A DNA stretch of 6,378 bases from Mycoplasmatota bacterium. Its GTDB lineage: Bacteria; Bacillota_I; Bacilli_A; Izemoplasmatales; Izemoplasmataceae. A model generated the notes under the pieces. The model ran no database searches and had not been told where the DNA came from. It was given only the letters and a program-made list of their open reading frames with translations. Positions 1 through 5,535 of the stretch are shown here, one piece after another. The position numbers and the translations under genes were made by a program. Numbering within the stretch: the first letter of the stretch is position 1; each line of letters starts with the position of its first letter. The stretch is from assembly GCA_030636545.1 (NCBI GenBank), contig DAOVWR010000069.1, forward strand, positions 1 to 6,378, given 5' to 3'.

Positions 1-213
1 GATTATCCAATTGGCACAAGTATTACTGCAGATTGGTATAGTGTTACTCATGATACTTTAATTACATCATCACAAGTAACTACCGAACTTGAAGAATCAA
101 ATGGATACTTTAGTTTAACGATGCCAACAGCAGGATGGCCTACAGGAGATTATGAAATTATTTTTTATGCAGATGGTGAACTTGTTGATTCGGTAACATT
201 TACTGTTGAATAG
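1..213 (+). CDS. C-terminal end of a probable secreted protein with an Ig-like beta domain (5' end outside window)
   Basis: An open frame enters from the left edge in frame 1 and stops at TAG (211-213), giving the last 70 residues. The fragment has alternating hydrophobic and polar residues, as in a beta-sandwich. It ends with the pattern GWPTGDYEIIFYADGE, a few residues, then a final FTVE strand. In my knowledge this 'WP-x-G-x-Y ... DG-x-L-V ... F-x-V' ending is common at the C-terminus of bacterial surface or lipoprotein Ig-like modules, where it closes the last strands. No catalytic residues, sorting signal or membrane segment are visible in this part. The hairpin terminator begins 14 bases after the stop, so this is the last gene of its transcript. 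The fold is an inference from pattern. The function and the upstream domains cannot be judged from here. Confidence 0.75.
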   Translation, partial: DYPIGTSITADWYSVTHDTLITSSQVTTELEESNGYFSLTMPTAGWPTGDYEIIFYADGELVDSVTFTVE

Positions 214-226
214 AAAAAAAATATAA

Positions 227-255
227 AAAAAGATTTCCAATTTGGAAATCTTTTT
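227..255. terminator. Bidirectional rho-independent terminator between converging genes
   Basis: A 13-bp perfect stem (227-239 pairing with 243-255) closes a 3-base loop. The rightward transcript ends in a T-run (251-255, then GTTT). On the minus strand the stem is followed by a long T-rich run (complement of 214-230). It therefore suits both the gene ending at 213 and the lipoprotein gene ending at 261 from the opposite side. Confidence 0.9.
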
Positions 256-260
256 GTTTG

Positions 261-968
261 CTAATTAATTAGTTCTGTCAATATATTGTAAGCTATTTCT
301 AGTTGGATTATTTGATTGTCTGTAGGATCAAAAGAAGTCTTTGATTCAAACTCGAATAGTAAATCCTCTAGTGTTTTTTGTTTAAAGTCAAATGGTTGAA
401 AATCATAATAATATAATTCTAGATATTTCTCTTGGAGTAAATCAAGTGATAAAACTTCTTCATCAGTTAACTCTCGATCAAGTTTATATTCAATATAATA
501 AATTTTTGAGATAGCAGAGGAATCATTTTCAAGTGTTGATTTAATATCGGGAAGAAGTGTCTTTAAAGCATTAAATGTAACGATATCTCCTAGTGTTAAG
601 GTGATTTGACTGCTATTACTTAATGTATTAAAATCTGATGAACTATAAGTATCGAGTTCTCGATAACGAAATGTTGTATTAGTGGAGAGGTCATCCATAA
701 TTGAAAATAATTGTTTATAAGCGAGTTGTTCTTCTGATGATAAATTAGAATTCATAATAGTTCTATTTAGAATTACAAAATCACTATAAGTATCATTAAT
801 CAAATATAAAATATCAGATTCAGGTGTATTAATATAAGACATTGAAGAAGCACTATATTTTAAATAGTCGTAAATAGATGAGTCTTCAATTGCAGGTTCT
901 ATATCAGCCATACATCCAGCTAAAAGAACAATAATTATCATTGTGACTAAAACTAGTAATTTCTTCAT
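261..968 (-). CDS. Predicted small lipoprotein, last gene of a two-component operon
   Basis: The 235-residue product starts with a lipoprotein signal peptide: MKK, a hydrophobic stretch (residues 4-16) and the lipobox LAGC with the lipidated Cys at 19. It is probably anchored to the outer face of the membrane. The mature part is acidic and looks mainly helical. I do not recognise a known family. Three segments resemble each other: around 76-95 (LSSEEQLAYKQL...), 167-186 (LTDEEVLSLDLL...) and 215-234 (PTDNQIIQLEIA...). This suggests a repeated helical unit. The start is supported by AGGAGGT (974-980 on the complement) five bases upstream. The gene follows the histidine kinase by 57 bp, and that gap holds a tandem repeat that could be a response-regulator site. 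Likely roles are an accessory to the sensor or an output of the system; neither is proven. Confidence 0.85.
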   Translation of the reverse strand: MKKLLVLVTMIIIVLLAGCMADIEPAIEDSSIYDYLKYSASSMSYINTPESDILYLINDTYSDFVILNRTIMNSNLSSEEQLAYKQLFSIMDDLSTNTTFRYRELDTYSSSDFNTLSNSSQITLTLGDIVTFNALKTLLPDIKSTLENDSSAISKIYYIEYKLDRELTDEEVLSLDLLQEKYLELYYYDFQPFDFKQKTLEDLLFEFESKTSFDPTDNQIIQLEIAYNILTELIN

Positions 969-987
969 AATACACCTCCTTTATTTC

Positions 988-1022
988 ATATTATCAATTA
1001 ATTTTGACAAACTCGTGACAAA
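988..1022 (-). promoter_or_regulatory. Candidate response-regulator operator and internal promoter before the lipoprotein gene
   Basis: On the minus strand two exact 7-mers TTTGTCA (complement of 1016-1022 and 1005-1011) are separated by 4 bases, an 11-bp period that puts both on one face of the helix. A -10-like TAATAT (complement of 988-993) lies 11 bases further on, with a GATAAT alternative at 990-995. OmpR/PhoB-family regulators bind tandem direct repeats of this spacing, and the E. coli Pho box also has two TGTCA cores 11 bp apart. Binding by the regulator encoded at 2476-3144 is an inference. Confidence 0.5.
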
Positions 1023-1025
1023 TGA

Positions 1026-2441
1026 CTATTTTTTTATTTTTAAATTAATTTTGGCTACAACGTAGCCGTTATCATTGAATATTTTATAAGTATAATTGTA
1101 TATATCACAGATTTGTTTAACAATGAATAGTCCTAAACCTGTGCCATTAATACTTTCACTAGAATTATTTGATCTAAAGAATGATTCAAATATTTTATCT
1201 AAATCTTTACTTGGAATTTCACCTTTATTTTTCACTGTTAAAATAAATAAATCATTAAGTATTTTTGATTCAATTGAAACAGATTTACTTGTTGTGTAAG
1301 TTATTGCGTTTTTAACAAGATTGGTTACTAAAATTAACAATAATTCATCATTGATTATGACATCTGTATCAATAAGTTTCTTCTGAATTTTAATTCCTTT
1401 TTGGGCAGCTAACTCTTCTAGTGAAGAAAGATTTTTATTAATGATAGTTGTATTACAAGTATCATTAAGTTTTGCTTTATCTTCTAGTCTTAATGAATAA
1501 GTTAAATCAGAAGCAATGTTTTCAATATGCTCAATTTGGATTAATAATTCTTGAAGGTATTTATCACGGTCTTTATAACGCCCAACACTATCAACCATTC
1601 CTTCAATCATGCCACGCATTACCGCAAGTGGAGTTTTTAACTCATGGTTAATTGTCATAATTAGATTTTTCTTTTTCTCTTCTTGAATCTTCTCAGCATC
1701 GATGTCTTCATTTAATCTTTCATTCGCATCGTTTAGGTCTGCGTAGGATTTTTTCAGATTGAAGGTCATTTCATTTAAACTACTTATTAAGTCTTTGAAT
1801 TCATCTCTTCTTTTTAAGTTCAAGTTACTTTCAAAGTTTAAGTTAGAGATATCTTTGGCATATTTATTTATCTTCTTAATAGGTTTTGAGATATTTACTG
1901 ATATTAATACTGAAATTAATACTATTGCGCCTAACAAGAATAATGATTGATTAATATTGATGTTTGTTAATACCTTATCAATATTTTGAAGTGACTGGAT
2001 CTTTGTTGAAACAATTAAATAATCTCCATACCCAAATTCATAGATATAGTTAATATTATAAATATCATCTACTTGATTAACATAGTAAGTAAGATTCCCA
2101 TCAGATACAGATGTTTCACCATCATAAATATCAATAACAAAATCAATTATTTCGGTATCGTCAATAAATTCTGGACCTAACTCTTCAGTTATTACATTAT
2201 TAATGAATCTAATGAAAGATGTTTCACTTTGAGCTAAGATGAATAAATCGGTATCTTCAAGTTGCGCTCCACCTTCTATTTCAGCGGCAGAAGAATTAAT
2301 AGCTTCTTTAACGGCCTCGATGTTTTTATCAATATACATTGGTGAAAACTGGATATAGGCTAAATAGATACTTAAAAGGAAGACAATTGAAAAAGTAACT
2401 AATAACATTATAAATGTTTTCATAAATATATTTACTCTCAT
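1026..2441 (-). CDS. Membrane sensor histidine kinase (HAMP, HisKA, HATPase_c)
   Basis: A 471-residue two-component sensor. Transmembrane helix 1 is at about 7-30 and helix 2 at about 166-184. They enclose an extracellular sensing region of about 135 residues with no obvious homology. A HAMP linker (about 185-236, with Pro187) and a short charged coiled coil follow. The HisKA motif INHELKTPLA gives the phospho-accepting His266. The ATPase domain shows the N box (LVTNLVKNA, Asn374 and Asn378), the F box (FESFF, 418-422) and the glycine-rich loop GTGLGLF (433-439). The G1 box is unusual: VKNKGEIP stands where D-x-G-x-G is typical. The ATG at 2441 is favoured over the internal ATG six codons later because AAGGAGGA sits five bases before it. 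It lies 34 bp behind the response regulator and very likely shares its transcript. The signal sensed is unknown. Confidence 0.95.
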   Translation of the reverse strand: MRVNIFMKTFIMLLVTFSIVFLLSIYLAYIQFSPMYIDKNIEAVKEAINSSAAEIEGGAQLEDTDLFILAQSETSFIRFINNVITEELGPEFIDDTEIIDFVIDIYDGETSVSDGNLTYYVNQVDDIYNINYIYEFGYGDYLIVSTKIQSLQNIDKVLTNININQSLFLLGAIVLISVLISVNISKPIKKINKYAKDISNLNFESNLNLKRRDEFKDLISSLNEMTFNLKKSYADLNDANERLNEDIDAEKIQEEKKKNLIMTINHELKTPLAVMRGMIEGMVDSVGRYKDRDKYLQELLIQIEHIENIASDLTYSLRLEDKAKLNDTCNTTIINKNLSSLEELAAQKGIKIQKKLIDTDVIINDELLLILVTNLVKNAITYTTSKSVSIESKILNDLFILTVKNKGEIPSKDLDKIFESFFRSNNSSESINGTGLGLFIVKQICDIYNYTYKIFNDNGYVVAKINLKIKK

Positions 2442-2475
2442 AATAGTCCTCCTTACTTAATAGATTTTTTATTGC

Positions 2476-3144
2476 TTATTTCTCGAATTTATAACCTTCT
2501 TTAAAGATTGTTTTAACATAAACTGAAGCGTTATTTAATTTTTTTCTTAAGCGTTTGATATGTGTATCGACAGTACGGGCATCACCAAAGTAGTCATATC
2601 CCCAAACTTTATTTAATAGATGATCTCGTGAAAATACTCGACCGGTATTATTAATAAATAAAACGAATAAATCCCATTCTTTTTTATTTAATTTGATCTC
2701 ATTACCATCAACTAATATCTTATGCTTATCAATATTATATTTTATATATCCATATTGTTTATAGTCTTCATCAACTATTTCATTATATCTTCCCAAAATA
2801 GCTTCAATCTTTTTAACTACTAGTTTTGGGCTATATGGTTTTGTAATATACTCATCGATTCCTAAGTTATATCCTCTTAATTGATTTTCTTCATCACTTA
2901 AGGCAGATAACATAATAACTGGTGTATTTGCTTTTTCTCGTAACTTCTTACAAATTTCAAACCCATCAACATTTGGAAGCATCACATCTAGTAAAACCAG
3001 ATCATAATTATTCTCTTGAATACTAATTAAGGCTTCAAGTCCATCATAGATTTGATCGATTATCGCAAAGTCATATTTATCCAATACATAATCAAATAAG
3101 ACATCATTCAGATGTCTTTCATCTTCCACTATTAATATTCTCAT
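2476..3144 (-). CDS. OmpR/PhoB-family response regulator
   Basis: The 222-residue product has the standard two-domain plan. The receiver domain (about 1-117) holds the acidic pair Glu7/Asp8, the phospho-accepting Asp53 in LVLLDVMLP, Ser80 in VIMLSAL and Lys102 in EYITKPY. The C-terminal winged helix (about 130-221) has the usual KKEWDLF start and the recognition helix ARTVDTHIKRLRKKL, then a wing ending GYKFE. It is a cytoplasmic DNA-binding regulator expected to be phosphorylated by the kinase encoded directly downstream. The ribosome binding site is weak (GGTGG, a few bases before the ATG), unlike the strong sites of the next two genes. It is the first gene of the leftward operon, and a plausible promoter lies about 55-80 bases upstream. 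Its targets are not known. The repeat at 1005-1022 is the best local candidate. Confidence 0.95.
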   Translation of the reverse strand: MRILIVEDERHLNDVLFDYVLDKYDFAIIDQIYDGLEALISIQENNYDLVLLDVMLPNVDGFEICKKLREKANTPVIMLSALSDEENQLRGYNLGIDEYITKPYSPKLVVKKIEAILGRYNEIVDEDYKQYGYIKYNIDKHKILVDGNEIKLNKKEWDLFVLFINNTGRVFSRDHLLNKVWGYDYFGDARTVDTHIKRLRKKLNNASVYVKTIFKEGYKFEK

Positions 3145-3197
3145 AATTCCACCAACCTTCGTATATTATCTACTATATAATAACATGAAACCCCAAC

Positions 3198-3226
3198 TTA
3201 TTAAATAAATATTCGGATTAAGTCAA
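3198..3226 (-). promoter_or_regulatory. Candidate promoter for the response regulator-kinase-lipoprotein operon
   Basis: On the minus strand TTGACT (complement of 3221-3226) and TAATAA (complement of 3198-3203) are separated by 17 bases, close to the sigma-A consensus. Transcription would start near 3191 and give a leader of about 45 bases. In such AT-rich DNA other -10-like hexamers exist nearby (for example around 3160-3181), so the assignment is tentative. Confidence 0.5.
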
Positions 3227-3258
3227 TGTCGAAAAAGACGTTAAATTACATGTTGAAT

Positions 3259-3270
3259 CTAACTAGTTAG
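3259..3270. promoter_or_regulatory. 12-bp perfect palindrome, possible operator
   Basis: CTAACTAGTTAG is identical to its own reverse complement. It lies in the divergent intergenic region, upstream of the likely leftward promoter and about 75 bases before the -10 of the FRG gene. It could be a dimeric repressor site. No matching copy was noticed elsewhere in the window, and a 12-bp AT-rich palindrome could arise by chance. Confidence 0.25.
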
Positions 3271-3310
3271 TAGAGATAGCAGTATTACTCACAAATTAAC
3301 AAATATATTC

Positions 3311-3340
3311 AAAAGAAGTCATTCAATGACTTCTTTTTTT
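3311..3340 (+). terminator. Rightward rho-independent terminator with no visible upstream gene
   Basis: A 12-bp stem (3311-3322 pairing with 3326-3337) with a 3-base loop runs into an uninterrupted T-run ending at 3340. The shape is a strong intrinsic terminator for rightward transcription. The minus-strand side has only a short T-run, so it is mainly one-directional. No rightward gene lies between 3145 and 3310, so its transcript is not evident. The promoter of the FRG gene follows immediately, so that gene is insulated from upstream transcription. Confidence 0.8.
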
Positions 3341-3341
3341 G

Positions 3342-3350
3342 TGTTATAAT
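3342..3350 (+). promoter_or_regulatory. Extended -10 promoter of the FRG-domain gene
   Basis: TGTTATAAT is a perfect TGnTATAAT extended -10 element. The -35 position (about 3322-3327, TTCAAT) is poor and lies inside the terminator hairpin, which an extended -10 can tolerate. Transcription would start near 3357. That gives a leader of about 20 bases with GGAG (3366-3369) eight bases before the ATG at 3378. Confidence 0.75.
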
Positions 3351-3377
3351 TAAAATATATAAATTGGAGAGTGACAT

Positions 3378-4175
3378 ATGAAAGAAATTAGAATAAACTC
3401 ATGGAATGAGTTACTAGATGAGATGTTTCAAGGAGCTTTTAATGAAGACATAAAAAGATTTAGATCTCCTTGTGTGTTTAGAGGTATGAGCAACAAAGAT
3501 ATGAAACTAGAAAACACATTACATCGAAATTGTGGAGATAAAAGTGAAAAACTAGAAAAATCACTTGTTAGGAATTTTAGCAAGTATGCAGCAAAAGAAA
3601 TCGCTTTAATTCCGGGAATTGATAGTGTTTGGAAAACACTAGCTATTGGACAACATCACGGCTTACCTACGAGACTACTTGACTGGACTTATTCACCACT
3701 AATTGCCTTGCATTTTGCGACAGAGGATTTAGATGAGTATGATAAAGATGGTGTTATTTGGTGCGTAAATCATCATAACTTAAGAGAAATTTTACCAGTA
3801 AAAGCAAAAAAAGTACTAGAAGAAGAATCTTCTTTCGTTTTTACAAATGAAATGATGTCAAAACTATTTTCAGGGCTTAGTCAATTTAATACAAGTAAGG
3901 CCGGAGAAAATGATTATTTCTTATTTTTTGAACCACCGGCAATTGATTTTAGAATTATCAATCAATATGCCTTATTCTCAATCCCGACGAATATTGAGAA
4001 ACCACTAGAAGAATTAATAACTAGTGAGAGTTCAAAAAAACTTATTATCCCAAAAGAATTAAAATGGGAATTTAGAGATAAACTAGATCAATTGAATATT
4101 AATGAAAGAGTATTGTTTGGTGGATTAACTGGTTTAACATCGTGGCTCGCAAGACAATATATTACTACAAAGTAG
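3378..4175 (+). CDS. FRG-domain protein, function unknown, possible defence or mobile-region gene
   Basis: The 265-residue soluble protein has the hallmarks of the FRG domain family. These are the name-giving FRG at 34-36 (CVFRGMS), the strongly conserved QHHGLPTRLLDWT block at 92-104, and SPLIALHFATED at 106-117. A later segment, PPAIDFRIINQYALFS (186-201), has the Arg, Gln and Phe spacing I associate with the family. There is no signal peptide or membrane helix. FRG proteins are scattered among bacteria and phages, often as single genes in variable regions. Their activity was not settled to my knowledge. The gene has its own extended -10 promoter and a good GGAG site, and is monocistronic between a terminator and the pheS leader. 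No convincing terminator follows it, only a 5-bp hairpin at 4221-4237. The family call is firm; any defence role is inference. Confidence 0.85.
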   Translation: MKEIRINSWNELLDEMFQGAFNEDIKRFRSPCVFRGMSNKDMKLENTLHRNCGDKSEKLEKSLVRNFSKYAAKEIALIPGIDSVWKTLAIGQHHGLPTRLLDWTYSPLIALHFATEDLDEYDKDGVIWCVNHHNLREILPVKAKKVLEEESSFVFTNEMMSKLFSGLSQFNTSKAGENDYFLFFEPPAIDFRIINQYALFSIPTNIEKPLEELITSESSKKLIIPKELKWEFRDKLDQLNINERVLFGGLTGLTSWLARQYITTK

Positions 4176-4224
4176 CAAATATAGATTAATAATATATTTT
4201 AATTGAAAAAACAAGTCATTCCTA

Positions 4225-4253
4225 TTGTAAAAATAGGGCTATTACTATATAAT
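4225..4253 (+). promoter_or_regulatory. Promoter of the T-box-pheS operon
   Basis: TTGTAA (4225-4230) and a perfect TATAAT (4248-4253) are separated by 17 bases, a near-consensus sigma-A promoter. Transcription would start near 4260, just before the T-box Stem I. It lies 50 bases after the FRG gene stop, so the synthetase operon does not depend on read-through from that gene. Confidence 0.75.
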
Positions 4254-4259
4254 ACAGTA

Positions 4260-4480
4260 GTATAAATCAGTGACGAAGAAGTAGTACTTGGAATCTTAGT
4301 ATTAAAGAGAAGAACATACTTGGTGTAAGTGTTCTATATTAACTCTGAGGAATTCATCTTTTAGAGGCGTTAATCTCGCACGTAATTCTTGCGTTAAAAG
4401 ATATGAAGAGCTAGTTATTACTAGAACTAAGGTGGTACCGCGGATATAATGTTCGTCCTTTTATAGGGCGAACTTTTTTA
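4260..4480 (+). promoter_or_regulatory. T-box riboswitch specific for tRNA-Phe
   Basis: All main T-box parts can be traced. Stem I has the AGTA loop-E element (4283-4286). Its helices include CTTGGA with TCTGAG (4287-4292/4344-4349) and TTAGTAT with ATATTAA, then the AGAGA motif (4306-4310). The distal stem AGAACA/TGTTCT (4311-4316/4330-4335) encloses TTGGTGT. The specifier loop GAATTCATC presents the Phe codon TTC at 4353-4355. The T-box sequence AAGGTGGTACCGCG is at 4429-4442. Its TGGT (4433-4436) would pair with a tRNA acceptor ending ACCA, fitting A73 of tRNA-Phe. The antiterminator pairs AAGG (4429-4432) with CCTT (4457-4460) and GCG (4440-4442) with CGT (4454-4456). It competes with the terminator stem. 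Uncharged tRNA-Phe should therefore switch on the downstream genes. Confidence 0.95.
4451..4479 (+). terminator. Regulatory terminator of the T-box leader
   Basis: A 9-bp stem pairs GTTCGTCCT (4451-4459) with AGGGCGAAC (4465-4473), including one G-U pair. A run of six T (4474-4479) follows. Its 5' arm overlaps the 3' half of the antiterminator, so the two folds exclude each other. The pheS ribosome binding site AAAAGGAG (4486-4493) lies just beyond. Confidence 0.92.
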
Positions 4481-4500
4481 ATAGTAAAAGGAGTGAAAAT

Positions 4501-5535
4501 ATGAAACTTTATGATAAGTTAGATGAAATCAGAAAAGAAGCTGAAGAACATATTCGTTTAGTGAAAAATCTTCATGAACTAAATGAAACAAAAGCAAAAT
4601 ACTTAGGTAAAAAAGGTTCTTTTAGTGAAATAATGAAACTTATGAGAGATTTACCAAAAGAAGAAAAACCTAAATTTGGACAAATGACAAACGAGGCTAA
4701 ACAAGCAATTCTTAGTTATATTGAATCACAAAGAATTGAAATAGAAGAAGAAATCGTAAACCAACAACTAATGAACGAAACAGTTGACGTTACGATGCCT
4801 GGTAAATCATTTGTAGTTGGTAATGCTCATTTATTAACACAAGTCCAAGAAGAAATCGAAGATTTATTCATTGGCATGGGTTACGAATTAATGGAAGGTC
4901 CAGAAATTGAAATTGATGAATACAATTTTGAAAAATTAAATCTTCCAAAAGATCATCCTGCAAGAGACATGCAAGATACTTTTTACATTACCGAAGAAAC
5001 ATTACTTAGAACACATACAAGTCCAGTACAAGTTAGAACTATGTTAGCTAACGTTGACAAAGGTCCTATCAAAATTATTTGTTATGGTAAAACATACAGA
5101 AGAGATGATGACGATGCAACGCATAGTCATCAGTTCATGCAAGTAGAAGTTTTAGTAGTAGATGAAGGAGCTTCAATGGCTGACTTAAAAGGAACATTAC
5201 TAGTACTTGCAAAAAAACTATTTGGTGAAAAAAGACAGATTAGATTAAGACCATCATACTTCCCTTTCACAGAGCCTAGTGTAGAAGTTGATATTAGTTG
5301 TCACAACTGTAATGGTAAAGGTTGTAACATCTGTAAAGGAACAGGCTGGATTGAAATTCTTGGGGCAGGTATGGTAAACAATAATGTATTAGAAGCATGT
5401 GGATATGATACTACTAAATATCAAGGTTTTGCACTTGGTATGGGAGTAGAACGTATCGCAATGCTTAAATATGGAATAAACGACATCAGGGCATTTTATA
5501 CAAATGATACTCGTTTCAATAAACAATTTAAGTAA
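4501..5535 (+). CDS. pheS: Phenylalanyl-tRNA synthetase alpha subunit
   Basis: The 344-residue catalytic subunit of the cytoplasmic alpha2beta2 enzyme that charges tRNA-Phe. Residues 1-90 form the helical, charged N-terminal arm that binds tRNA. The class II core follows: GYELMEGPEIE (128-138), LPKDHPARDMQDTFY (148-162), LLRTHTSPVQVR (168-179) and the YGKTYRRD block with HSHQF (208-212). After these come FPFTEPS (254-260) and the motif 3 GMGVER (313-318). CHNCNGKGCNIC supplies four cysteines (267, 270, 275, 278) in a C-x2-C-x4-C-x2-C arrangement that may bind zinc, as in some Gram-positive homologues. The length is normal for the family. The start has AAAAGGAG seven bases upstream. Transcription is controlled by the Phe T-box directly in front. 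Confidence 0.98.
   Translation: MKLYDKLDEIRKEAEEHIRLVKNLHELNETKAKYLGKKGSFSEIMKLMRDLPKEEKPKFGQMTNEAKQAILSYIESQRIEIEEEIVNQQLMNETVDVTMPGKSFVVGNAHLLTQVQEEIEDLFIGMGYELMEGPEIEIDEYNFEKLNLPKDHPARDMQDTFYITEETLLRTHTSPVQVRTMLANVDKGPIKIICYGKTYRRDDDDATHSHQFMQVEVLVVDEGASMADLKGTLLVLAKKLFGEKRQIRLRPSYFPFTEPSVEVDISCHNCNGKGCNICKGTGWIEILGAGMVNNNVLEACGYDTTKYQGFALGMGVERIAMLKYGINDIRAFYTNDTRFNKQFK

Noticed and set aside
1096..1299. Rightward 67-codon open frame inside the kinase gene
   Set aside because: It lies wholly antisense to conserved ATPase-domain codons of the kinase and has no ribosome binding site or recognisable product.
1759..1950. Rightward 63-codon open frame inside the kinase gene
   Set aside because: It is antisense to the HAMP and second membrane-helix codons. 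Its hydrophobic look is a by-product of AT-rich complementary codons.
3174..3181. TATAAT at 3176-3181 as a rightward promoter for a small RNA
   Set aside because: No -35-like hexamer stands 15-19 bases upstream and there is no TG extension. Such hexamers are frequent in this AT-rich region.
3226..3270. 14-codon rightward frame (begins MSKKTLNYML) before the orphan terminator
   Set aside because: There is no good Shine-Dalgarno and no clear promoter, and it is too short to judge. It is mentioned only as part of the orphan-terminator finding, not called as a gene.
4221..4237. Hairpin CCTAT/ATAGG after the FRG gene as its terminator
   Set aside because: The stem is only 5 bp with a 7-base loop, no T-run follows, and it overlaps the -35 element of the pheS promoter.
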